From Sphingomonas sp. HF-S4 (GTDB lineage Bacteria > Pseudomonadota > Alphaproteobacteria > Sphingomonadales > Sphingomonadaceae), in NCBI RefSeq assembly GCF_032911445.1, contig NZ_JAWJEJ010000001.1, positions 1,674,001 through 1,738,000 of the forward strand: a stretch of 64,000 nt of DNA, written 5' to 3'. The notes under the pieces are model-generated. The model ran no database searches, had not been told where the DNA came from, and was given only the letters and a program-made list of their open reading frames with translations. Shown here piece by piece: positions 50,601 to 58,030 of the stretch (positions are counted from its first letter, which is position 1; every line of letters begins with the position of its first letter). A program made the position numbers and the translations under genes.

Positions 50601-53600
50601 CCACTGGAACAGCTTCTCGTTGGACGCCGCCCATAGGGTGAGCTTGGCCTGCAGAGCCGAGATTTCGGTCGCCTCGGGATCGGCCGAACCGAGCGCCAGC
50701 TGGCGATCAAGCTGCAGCAGATCGAAGAGGGCGGACAGGTTAGAGGATAGCGTCGCGCGCTCCTCATCGAGTTGACGTGCCCTACGCAACGGCTCGCCCC
50801 GATCTTCGATCCGGCCGACGAGCAGACGGATGTCGCCGTTCCGCCGGATCCAGTCGGCGACCTCGCGCAGAAACGTCCAGTCCGACGCCTGCCCGCTCCA
50901 GCGCTCGCCGAAAGCAGAGCGGCCGGCCGTCTCGCCTTCCTCGATCGAGGCGGCAGCCCGCTGCCCAGCGACGACCGTCTGCAGCACACGGATGCGCGCC
51001 TCGATCTCGCCCGGCTCAGCCTTCAGTAGGCTCGCAGACACCCGCCGGGCTGTTGCGATCCGGTCGGCGAACGCGAGAACTGCGGCGAGGTTTGCCCGTC
51101 TGGCGTCGTCGGCATCGCCAAAGGCAAGCCCGCGGATATCTGCCAGATCGTCCCACAGCCGCGATACGATAGCGGAAAGGCCCGCCTCGAATTCGGCGAC
51201 GCGGGCGGCGCGGTTCGCTACTTCCGGCTTCTCCGGGCGCTTCGCCGCGATCAGCCGTGGTTCGGCGCCGAGTCCCCGCAGCGAGCGCATCCACTCGACC
51301 AGCGCCAGCAGCGGAGCCGAGGCGGAGCGCTCGCCGCGCCAATCAACGCCGAACGCGCTCCGGCCGAATTCCTCGTCGGTCTCGATTGCTCGCATCGCCT
51401 TCCGCCCCGCTGCGAGCGAATCCAGAAGTGACAGGACATCGCCCAGCGGAATGTCGGACCGCGTCAGGACGGACCTCACCAAGCGGTTACAGCGCCGCCA
51501 CTCGCCGCTGAGAAATCTGAAGAGGCCGCTCCCATGCGAGGCCAGGACGGCACGCGCTTCACCGAGGTCGAGGGACCACGCGGCATCGGATAGCCGCCCG
51601 TCGATCTCCACCCGCGAACGTTCGAGGAGGGCGACCGCCTGGGCGAGATCTGCAGCGCGTTCGACGCCATTGTCCCACAGATCCGCGGCGAAGGCTTCGG
51701 GGCTGGCGTCGGGGGCCGCCGCGACCCGCTCGCCCACGCGCGCCAGCCTCCCGGCGTCGGCGAGTGTGATGGGCGCATCGCGGCCGAGCGCGCGGGCGAG
51801 TGCCGCGCTGTCCGCGATCAGACGAGGCAGGTCGGCGGCGGATGCTGCCATCCGGTCGAACGCCTCTAGCGACCAGGAACCTGGGAGCAGCGACAGCGCG
51901 TTGATGGTCTCGTCGAGGTCGGCGGCCCATGCCGCATCGTAAACCGCCGACTCTAGCTCGAGCTTCAGGCCGGCATGCCGGGCACCGACCGTGAGCAGGT
52001 CATCGATGCGGGCCGCATCCGCCTCCCAGACGGCCGCGGACAGGGCCTCGGCCGCTATCGCCGGAGCCGCGACAATTCGCGCTCCTAGGTTGGTGAGCGA
52101 CGACAGGCCGGCGAGCGTTCTGGGCTTATCGGTCTCAACCTTGGCGGCAAGATCCCCCTGCGCGGCATCGTATACGCCGATCCTCGCTACCAGGTCCGAC
52201 AGCCGCACCATGAGTCGCTCAACGTCGGTCGGCAGGATGGATGAAAGGCCGACGCCCAGCCAAGGGTGTTCGTCCGGTCGTCCCAGCGTGACAACCCTCT
52301 CGGCAAGATCCGCAAGCAGGGAATGGCGCTCTGCGAAATCGTCGGCAGTCCAATCTGCGGCGCCTTCAAGCTCCAAGTCGGAAGGCTTCTCGCCGTCGAG
52401 CCGCAGACGGCTCAGCTGACCGACGACTTGGAACGGCGTCAAACCGGAGGTGCCGTGGGCAGCGTGCATTCGCTGGACATGTGCGTTGAGACGATCGCGC
52501 GCCTCGGTGAGCCTCGCGTTCAGCGTCCCCGGAGCCTGGCCGCGCGGAGCGCCCAGTTCCCACGTCCGGCGCAGCTCCTCCAGAAGGGCGCGCTTGTTCG
52601 CCTTGTTGCTGTGGAGCTCGAGACAGGCGTCGCCGACGCCGGTCGCGTCGAGGCGCCGCTTGACCACCTCCAGCGCCGCCATCTTCTCGGCGACGAACAA
52701 GACCGTCTTGCCGTCCGCCACGGCCGAGGCGATCACATTGGCGATGGTCTGGCTCTTGCCGGTTCCGGGCGGACCCTGAATGACGAGGTTCCTGCCCCGC
52801 CGGACCTCGTGCACCGCCAGCGCCTGCGAGCTGTCGCTATCCACGATATGGAGCATTTCGCTGGGCGGGATGAACGGGTCGATGTTCGAATCTTCGGGAA
52901 TCATCGCGTCGGATCCCTCGAACCCATCCGAGATGAGGCCCCTGATCAGATCGCGGTCTACAATCCTGCGACCCTCCGGCCAGACATCCGGGTCGAGGTC
53001 GCGATACATGAGAAACTTGGCGAAGGAGAAGAAACCGAGGACAATGTTGTCGCTGATCACCTCCCAACCCGGCTTCGCGGAGATCGCTTCCGCGACCTCG
53101 TCGAAGTAAGATGTGATATCGAAGGCGTCGCTCGCTTCGAACCCCGGCAGCCGGATGCCGTGCACCTTCTCAAGGAAGGCTTCGAGAGACAGATTGGAGG
53201 CGTAGTCCTCCTGACGCGCGCGCAGCTTGAACTTCTCGCCGGCGTTTCCGCGTTCCAGCGACACAGGGACAAGTACGAGGGGAGCGTAGCGGATGTTGGC
53301 CGCGTTCTGAGGATCGATCCACTTGAGCGCGCCAAGCGTCAGATAGAGGATGTTGACGCCCTGCTCCTCTTCCAGAGTGCGTGCGTCGAAGAAAAGGTCG
53401 AGCAGGCGCTTCTGAAGTCCCTTCGGCGTCAGCCGGGTCTGCAGTCTAGTGTCGGAGTGGCGGGCAAGAACGCCGCGCTCGTCGACCTCATCATCCTCGG
53501 GCTGCGCAAGGTCGACGATCTCGTCGACTTCCTCCTGTTCCCCGTCTGCTGCCTGTTCGTCACCCGCTGACTTGCCCGCAACGAAGGTGAAGGGACGGTT

Positions 53601-53819
53601 TTCCCGCACCAGCAGCCGGAACACCTCAGCGCTGACCTCATCGATAACTTCGAGGGCGCGGACGCTCTTTGATGAGCGCGGCATGTTGAGAAGCCGATTC
53701 CTGGCGGACAGATCCAGTAGTTCGGTGCGCGCCCTATCGAGCTTCTCTCGCAGCGGCAGGTTGCTCTGGAACACGGACGGGATTTCGCCCGTCTGTTCGT
53801 CATTCAGATTCGTCGCCAC
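47700..53819 (-). CDS. Giant DUF4011-helicase-Vsr-like nuclease-DUF3320-Schlafen/AlbA protein
   Basis: A 2,039-residue protein. Order: DUF4011-type N-terminus (about 20-320, ARTELLDLSARNRLLNM), Walker A GPPGTGKS at 349-356, a long Ala/Arg-rich coiled insert (about 430-1180), Walker B DEAS at 1235-1238, GDPKQLPPT, WHYRSKHQSLI and NVLISRAKQRCEV (SF1 helicase motifs). A Vsr/DUF559-like nuclease follows with FIDLAV and IECDGASYH (ECD at 1581-1583), then DUF3320 (about 1690-1770), a winged-helix-like segment, and a C-terminal AlbA_2/Schlafen domain (RLEFKET around Glu1888, then GTLLIGVSDEGEAKGLE). The GTG at 53819 has GGGGG upstream; a TTG at 53834 is possible. Proteins with this core are listed as phage-defence candidates. 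Confidence 0.9.
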   Translation of the reverse strand: MATNLNDEQTGEIPSVFQSNLPLREKLDRARTELLDLSARNRLLNMPRSSKSVRALEVIDEVSAEVFRLLVRENRPFTFVAGKSAGDEQAADGEQEEVDEIVDLAQPEDDEVDERGVLARHSDTRLQTRLTPKGLQKRLLDLFFDARTLEEEQGVNILYLTLGALKWIDPQNAANIRYAPLVLVPVSLERGNAGEKFKLRARQEDYASNLSLEAFLEKVHGIRLPGFEASDAFDITSYFDEVAEAISAKPGWEVISDNIVLGFFSFAKFLMYRDLDPDVWPEGRRIVDRDLIRGLISDGFEGSDAMIPEDSNIDPFIPPSEMLHIVDSDSSQALAVHEVRRGRNLVIQGPPGTGKSQTIANVIASAVADGKTVLFVAEKMAALEVVKRRLDATGVGDACLELHSNKANKRALLEELRRTWELGAPRGQAPGTLNARLTEARDRLNAHVQRMHAAHGTSGLTPFQVVGQLSRLRLDGEKPSDLELEGAADWTADDFAERHSLLADLAERVVTLGRPDEHPWLGVGLSSILPTDVERLMVRLSDLVARIGVYDAAQGDLAAKVETDKPRTLAGLSSLTNLGARIVAAPAIAAEALSAAVWEADAARIDDLLTVGARHAGLKLELESAVYDAAWAADLDETINALSLLPGSWSLEAFDRMAASAADLPRLIADSAALARALGRDAPITLADAGRLARVGERVAAAPDASPEAFAADLWDNGVERAADLAQAVALLERSRVEIDGRLSDAAWSLDLGEARAVLASHGSGLFRFLSGEWRRCNRLVRSVLTRSDIPLGDVLSLLDSLAAGRKAMRAIETDEEFGRSAFGVDWRGERSASAPLLALVEWMRSLRGLGAEPRLIAAKRPEKPEVANRAARVAEFEAGLSAIVSRLWDDLADIRGLAFGDADDARRANLAAVLAFADRIATARRVSASLLKAEPGEIEARIRVLQTVVAGQRAAASIEEGETAGRSAFGERWSGQASDWTFLREVADWIRRNGDIRLLVGRIEDRGEPLRRARQLDEERATLSSNLSALFDLLQLDRQLALGSADPEATEISALQAKLTLWAASNEKLFQWVAYRDRTGRAAALGCGEVVRRLADGRLAPDAVIGAYEMAYYEAVYADQVQSDPELGTFDGTLHGRLAREFADMDRQRIAAASYEVVKAHHQAVPPRDGGSVGPLGVLRAEIARRRGHMPIRKLMERAAPAVQALKPVFMMSPLSVAQFLAPGIFDFDLLVMDEASQIQPVDALGAVARAKQVVVVGDPKQLPPTAFFSKMTGAANDEDDDAGSRVADIESVLGLFTARGLPTRMLRWHYRSKHQSLIAVSNRQFYENKLFIVPSPYTAEAGMGLRFHQIPQGIWDAGGTRTNAVEAKMVAQAIVAHAREHPNLSLGVATFSTSQRRAVLDQLEVLRRSLPPEVENFFQSHPSEPFFVKNLENVQGDERDVIFISVGYGPTVPGGRVPMRFGPLGTEGGERRLNVLISRAKQRCEVFSSMTDEDIEPDFAQTRKGVFAFRLFMHFARTGQMTMAESTGRDHDSVFEEQVAKALQARGYQVSRQVGLAGFFIDLAVADTERPGRYLLGIECDGASYHGARSARDRDRLRQSVLESHGWNIHRIWSTDWFQRPNEQLDLVIARIESAKAEYDAQAEGWRSTRAVPIEIVSVEREGLTEIGLVANDDQPEVSIYQEAALTIPAHVTTELHSTPRGILSSLAEEVVAVEGPIHIDEIVNRIREAWGLKRAGGRIQEAIERAVEISVKVGRLSEDGDFLSIPGSKLKVRDRGAVRSATLRKPDMLPPAEIEAAVMDVVRANFGATEEEVSTVVCRTLGFKSTSAQLRKVVADAWTKAIAKDWLARRDDRLVLGASAPVAEPPRSASPIQVLISEGEHERLEFKETIRWDVRLGGENRKLEDIVLKTLAGFANRVGGTLLIGVSDEGEAKGLERDFSCLGGNRDKFELHLTNLFAKHFGQACRASKIRITFPEVDGMALCRVDMDASAQPVFINVADRSGSVAERFYVRSGNSTQELKLSEATGYIRDHFRTA

Positions 53820-54040
53820 CCCAACCCCCTGCAAATCGCCCGAAGTCGATGATTCCGCGTCAGAAGTGGTAAGTCGAGTCGAATTCCATCTTTATTGGCA
53901 GTGGCGGGTAGCCAAGCGCCCTGCCCCGCGTCAGCGCGTGCCAGTAGGGAGCGTTCCGCTTCGCAAGCGGCGCTCGCGCGGTTCTGCTGTCGAGCCGTTG
54001 ATTGCGGATAATTCGCGCCATCGGGAACCTCGCGATCTCA

Positions 54041-54071
54041 CTGCAAATTCACTGCAAAACCGTAGCAGAAA
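54041..54071. repeat. Arm-site-like repeat, second copy
   Basis: CTGCAAATTCACTGCAAAAC then CGTAGCAGAAA, related to 41850-41890. It lies 95 bases left of the right attachment repeat, inside the island. Confidence 0.5.
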
Positions 54072-54165
54072 TGGTGTGGACGTGGAAGGACCGATTTTGC
54101 TAAGTGATTGATGAAACACGAATACATACACGTCCATATGGACCAGAAACCCCCTCTGAGCGGCG

Positions 54166-54215
54166 CTCTCACGGCGAAAACACGAGTTCGATTCTCGTAG
54201 GGGTCACCAGCGTTT
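54166..54215. repeat. Attachment repeat, right copy
   Basis: Identical over 50 bases to 41766-41815. It lacks the 5' half of the tRNA and so is not a gene. It marks the right end of the tRNA-Glu island. Confidence 0.9.
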
Positions 54216-54248
54216 GAGCGGCTTAGCCGGCGGTTAGCTACAAAATCG

Positions 54249-54290
54249 TGCAACTTTAGTGCAGATTTACTGGAAAACCGTAGCTGGAAA
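54249..54290. repeat. Arm-site-like repeat, third copy
   Basis: TGCA-ACTTTAG-TGCA-GATTTACTGG is followed by AAAACCGTAGCTGGAAA, matching 41850-41890. It sits 33 bases right of the right attachment repeat, at the same distance as the left pair, so the duplicated unit extends beyond the 50-bp identity. Confidence 0.55.
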
Positions 54291-54693
54291 AGAGCCGTTT
54301 CGGTCCGCCGACAGGATTTGCTTCTGATCCATGCCTCTACGCTTTCGGACCGAGGGATACGGCCTTGGTCGGTGGCTCAAGCCGCTGGCGGGAACGCAGC
54401 AAGCCATCAGTGTTGGCCGTAGGGCTTTAACCGGTGCACCGGCCAAACTTCGAGGTCGCCTCTGCTTGAGATGCTCGCCCGAATCGTTCCGGGCGATGGG
54501 CGGATCTCACGCATGGCCATAAGGACACCCGAGCCGGCACGCCGAAGCGCCGGCGGAGGATCGGAGCCAGGGATTGTTTGAAGTGAAACGGCTGCGAGTA
54601 GACCGTTTATTCTATTTGATGCCGTCCCTGTAGCTGACGTTGTTCGATTGCCAAGATACTAGTGCCGCTCTTGAAAATCGGTAGGTTGGGATC
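54291..54693. other. Non-coding stretch right of the island
   Basis: About 400 bases before the AraC gene. Only short frames are open and none looks like a protein. A GC-rich palindrome, GCCGGC-ACGCCGAAGC-GCCGGC, is at about 54534-54555. I see no RNA gene. Confidence 0.45.
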
Positions 54694-55478
54694 ATGCCAT
54701 TGGTCCTTTCCCGCTCGTTTCTTGGTGCGGTCGCTCTCGAGCGCGAAAGTCACGGCTTCAAGGCTGCGTTGCGACGCGCGACCGTGCCGCCTGAACAGGT
54801 TCCTGAGCACGTGCACGAGACTGCGCATCTAATTCTCGCGGTGGATGCCGAATATGTGAGCGGTGCGGTCGCGCGGATGCGTGGCGATCTCCGGCGATGC
54901 TGGTCTATAATCCCCCCAAGACGCAGCATCGGGATCGCTTCGCGACTACTGGGGGGCGATTCCTCTCAATCGACCTCCCTCCGGGGTCCGAGCCAGCGAC
55001 CATCGCGAACGCGGTGGTTCTAGACCGTGGAGAAGCGAGAAGCGCGGCGATGCGGGTTGCTGCGGTCATGCTGTCTGGGGCCTCGGATCTGGCGCTCCAG
55101 GATGCGTTTCTTGGTGTGTCGGCCAGCCTGGAGGGTGCTGGAGACGAAAATCGGACCTTGCCTTCCTGGCTGCGTGTCGCCGTCGAGGCGCTCGCGGATC
55201 TCGCGAACGAAGCAGAGCTAAGGGTTCACGATCTTGCCCAACTGACCGGGGTGCACCCTGTCCATCTTGCGCGTGTGTTCCGTCGGCATTTGGGCTGCTC
55301 ACCAGGTGAGGTGATCCGGCGCACGCGTGTGGAGCGAGCCGCCGCGGCGCTTTCCACGGGCCACTCGCTGGCCGGGCTTGCCGCCGAGCATGGCTTCAGC
55401 GACCACGCGCACCTCACACGATGCTTCCGCGCTGCATATGGCGTGCCGCCCGCCGCATTTCGCGCAGCCTTCGATTAG
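54694..55478 (+). pseudogene. AraC family regulator, frameshifted
   Basis: The N-terminal frame (MPLVLSRSFLGAVALERESH...EHVHETAHLILAVDAEY) has a cupin-like sensor pattern but leaves the family sequence after MRGDL. The expected continuation MLVYNPPKTQHRDRFATTGGRFLSIDLPPG is found at once in the -1 frame from 54897 and runs to 55478. It includes two helix-turn-helices (LAQLTGVHPVHLARVFRRHLG and LAAEHGFSDHAHLTRCFRAAYG). One extra C at about 54889 would restore a 261-residue protein. Either a recent mutation or a sequencing error. It lies upstream of the serine hydrolase, a likely former target. Confidence 0.82.
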
Positions 55479-55564
55479 TTCGCGGCGATGTTGCATCCGT
55501 TCAAGACAGAAGGCGCAAGGACGGTTTAGCGTGTGGTTCTCGATCGGCTGAGGAGCACGCGGCG

Positions 55565-56656
55565 ATGCGATGGCGGACTGGCTTGCGGGCGGCGGCGGTG
55601 GCCGCATTCTGGGCCACGGCGCCCGCGGGAGCACAGGAAGCACTATCACAAAAAGCCCAAACCCTGTCCTTTGCCGCGATGGACGCGGCCGTTCGGGAAG
55701 GCGCGTTCAAGCGGGTCACCAGCATATTGGTCGCGCGGCGCGGCCAGCTTCTCCATGAACGTTATTTTGACGAAGGGGGCGCCGAAGCGCGGCGTAACAC
55801 GCGTTCGGTGACGAAGACGGTCACGGCGATGCTCGTCGGTGCGGCGATCGAGCGCGGCAGGCTGAAGGGCGTCGATGCGCGCGTGATGCCGTTCTTCGCG
55901 GACATGGCACCGTTCGCGGCCGCGGATCCGCGCAAGGCGGCGATCACGATCGAAGACTTCCTGACCATGAGCTCGCTGCTGGAATGCGATGATGACAATT
56001 CCTTCTCCCGCGGCAACGAGGAGCGGATGTACCTCGTCGAGGACTGGGTGCGGTTCACCCTGGACTTGCCGATTAAAGGCTTTCCAGGCTGGGCCACCAA
56101 GCCTGCTGACGCGCCGTTCGGTCGCGCCTGGAGCTACTGCACCGCGGGCGTGACGACGCTCGGTGCCCTATTGGAGCGCGCCACCGGTAAACCTCTGGAT
56201 GCGTTCGCCCGCGAGACGTTGTTCGGCCCGCTGGGCGTGACCGGCGAGAGGTGGCAGCACGCGCCGACGGGCTTCCTTCAGGGAGGCGGCGGATTGGAGC
56301 TTCGTAGCCGCGACCTGCTGTCGCTTGGCCAGCTTCTGCTCGACCGGGGCCGCCATGGACACGCGCAGCTTCTGCCGCAGGCTTGGGTCGCCGCCATGAT
56401 CAGCCCGCATGCACAGGTCGATGACCAACGCGGCAATTATGGCTACCTCACCTGGCTGCCGACCTTCACGATCAGAGGGCAGAAGATCGACGCGGCCGCG
56501 ATGTACGGCAATGGCGGCAACAAAGTTGTCATCGCGCCCGCGCTGGACCTGGTCGTGGTGATCACCACGACCAATTACGGCGTACCGAATTCGCACGCGC
56601 TGTCGGAGCGACTGCTTACCGAATATATCCTGCCGCTCGCGCTCGACGCAAAGTAA
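55565..56656 (+). CDS. Exported serine hydrolase of the beta-lactamase class C/DD-peptidase type
   Basis: A 363-residue protein with signal peptide (about residues 1-23, ending PAGAQ) and the penicillin-binding fold. The nucleophile motif is SVTK (TRSVTKTVTAMLVG), the second motif is the Tyr-containing SYCTAGVTTLG, and a late GNGGNKVVIAP corresponds to the third strand region. The replacement of the usual YxN by YCT departs from true class C enzymes, so esterase or peptidase activity is as likely as beta-lactam hydrolysis. It lies 86 bases downstream of the frameshifted AraC gene. Confidence 0.85.
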   Translation: MRWRTGLRAAAVAAFWATAPAGAQEALSQKAQTLSFAAMDAAVREGAFKRVTSILVARRGQLLHERYFDEGGAEARRNTRSVTKTVTAMLVGAAIERGRLKGVDARVMPFFADMAPFAAADPRKAAITIEDFLTMSSLLECDDDNSFSRGNEERMYLVEDWVRFTLDLPIKGFPGWATKPADAPFGRAWSYCTAGVTTLGALLERATGKPLDAFARETLFGPLGVTGERWQHAPTGFLQGGGGLELRSRDLLSLGQLLLDRGRHGHAQLLPQAWVAAMISPHAQVDDQRGNYGYLTWLPTFTIRGQKIDAAAMYGNGGNKVVIAPALDLVVVITTTNYGVPNSHALSERLLTEYILPLALDAK

Positions 56657-56730
56657 GAGATGGTTCAGCGTGCGACGCGCGCAGGCATACTCACGGGCCA
56701 TTGGCTCTCGCGCGCTATTGGAGCGCCAGC

Positions 56731-57912
56731 CTAAGCGGCGAGATTAAACCCAGAAGCGGCATTGGTAACCCAATCGGGCTTGTGCTCCAGCGCCTCTGGT
56801 TGATCGCCGAGCCGAACGCCTCCGCCAGCCGATTTTGCCTGGTACAGGGCGATGTCGGCCTGTTGCATCAACTGCGCGAGCGATTGCTCGCCATAGCGAC
56901 CGAACGCCACCCCGACACTCCCGGCCAGGTTCACGCTCGCCCCCGCGACCAAGAATGGACGGTGCCTCAGCGCGGAGGCGATGGCGCCCGCAGCGCGGTA
57001 GGCCGCCTGGGCATCGTCAGCCGGAACCAGCGCGATGAATTCGTCGCCGCCTATACGCGAAAGCACGGCGTCGCCGTCGGCTGCGGAGCGGAGCCGATCC
57101 GCAACCTGCACCAAGAGAAAATCGCCAGCGGCGTGGCCGAGCGTATCGTTGATCGACTTGAAGCCATCAAGATCGAGATAGAGCAAGCCGAGCGAGCCTC
57201 CCGTCGCTCGTCGCTGCTCGAACGCCCTTTGCAACCCCATTCGGTTGACGAGCCCGGTCAGCCCGTCATGGCGCGCCCTGCGGTCGTTATCGCGCTCCGC
57301 CTGCATGGTGGTGATCAGTATCTGATTCAGGCGGTACGATGCCTTGGTCATCGCGATCAGATAAAAGGGGATCTGCGCCGCAACCACCAACAATATCAGC
57401 TGCCCCGACAGCAGGCTCGCAATGGCGCAGGGGCCGAGGCTAAGCGCGATCATTACCGCGACAAGACGGGGCGCTCCGAAGTTCCTGAAGCAGATCCCGC
57501 CCACCATCGCGGCGGCAGAGAGGCAAGCGAGCGTGCTCGCCACCCAGTCCGCGCTCGCGATCGTGACGCAGCAACCGTAACCGACGCTAGCAGCCCACAG
57601 CACGGCCAGGCACAGATAGAGGTCGGTCGGTGTTTTCCGTCCCGCCTTGGCTGCTTTCAAGCTGAGCACGAGCACGACCAGCCGCACCGCACACAAAGCG
57701 AGCTCGAGCCACAACCAAAACTGGAAAAGCGGTCCTGGTTGGCGAAACGAAACAAGCGCCGCGACGGCAACGGTATTGAGGACGCCGCCGGCGAAGATGG
57801 GCAGTGTGCCGAACAGCGTGCTCAGCAACGCCATCCGGATATCGTTCGGCACGGCAAGGCCAGGATTGGTGAGCCAGAGAGTCACTCTAGCGCGTGGCGC
57901 ACTGAACGCCAT
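56731..57912 (-). CDS. Membrane diguanylate cyclase (GGDEF)
   Basis: A 393-residue protein with about six N-terminal helices (residues 25-195) and a GGDEF domain. Segments RHDGLTGLVNRMGLQRAFEQR, LYLDLDGFKSINDTLGHAAGD and RIGGDEF are intact, so it should make c-di-GMP. The RxxD inhibitory site five residues before GGDEF is absent. The ATG at 57912 (MAFSAPRARVTLW) is chosen since the upstream frame lacks membrane-protein character. It is followed on the same strand by nothing close; the EAL protein lies upstream. Confidence 0.92.
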   Translation of the reverse strand: MAFSAPRARVTLWLTNPGLAVPNDIRMALLSTLFGTLPIFAGGVLNTVAVAALVSFRQPGPLFQFWLWLELALCAVRLVVLVLSLKAAKAGRKTPTDLYLCLAVLWAASVGYGCCVTIASADWVASTLACLSAAAMVGGICFRNFGAPRLVAVMIALSLGPCAIASLLSGQLILLVVAAQIPFYLIAMTKASYRLNQILITTMQAERDNDRRARHDGLTGLVNRMGLQRAFEQRRATGGSLGLLYLDLDGFKSINDTLGHAAGDFLLVQVADRLRSAADGDAVLSRIGGDEFIALVPADDAQAAYRAAGAIASALRHRPFLVAGASVNLAGSVGVAFGRYGEQSLAQLMQQADIALYQAKSAGGGVRLGDQPEALEHKPDWVTNAASGFNLAA

Positions 57913-58030
57913 ATCAGTTCTTAACAAAGTGCCCGCTCCCCTCCCGCCTCGGCGCCCCGTCAGCGGAGCAGCTGCGTTACGAAGCAAATCCTTAAGAGAG
58001 GGTTGTCAGTGAGCGTACGCGTTCCTTGCG

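Larger units (their letters stand above)
41816..54215. mobile_element. tRNA-Glu genomic island (12.4 kb) with defence-like cargo
   Basis: The island lies between perfect 50-bp repeats (41766-41815 and 54166-54215) that contain the 3' half of tRNA-Glu. A third, diverged tRNA-Glu 3' fragment at 47371-47414 divides it into two segments, which suggests successive insertions. Segment A holds the deoxyribosyltransferase-like, radical SAM, membrane, PIN-like and HEPN-like genes; segment B holds one 6.1-kb helicase-nuclease gene. No integrase, transposase or transfer gene is seen. The element therefore moves in trans or is fixed. Confidence 0.85.

Noticed and set aside
54166..54215. Second tRNA-Glu gene
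   Set aside because: Only the 3' half exists; no acceptor 5' strand or D-arm lies upstream. It is an attachment-site copy.
54038..54253. Small protein reading through the tRNA repeat on the minus strand
   Set aside because: The frame translates a tRNA 3' end (GDPYENRTR-type sequence), a well-known artefact.
54331..54522. 63-codon frame right of the island
   Set aside because: No ribosome site, random composition, and no similarity that I recognise.
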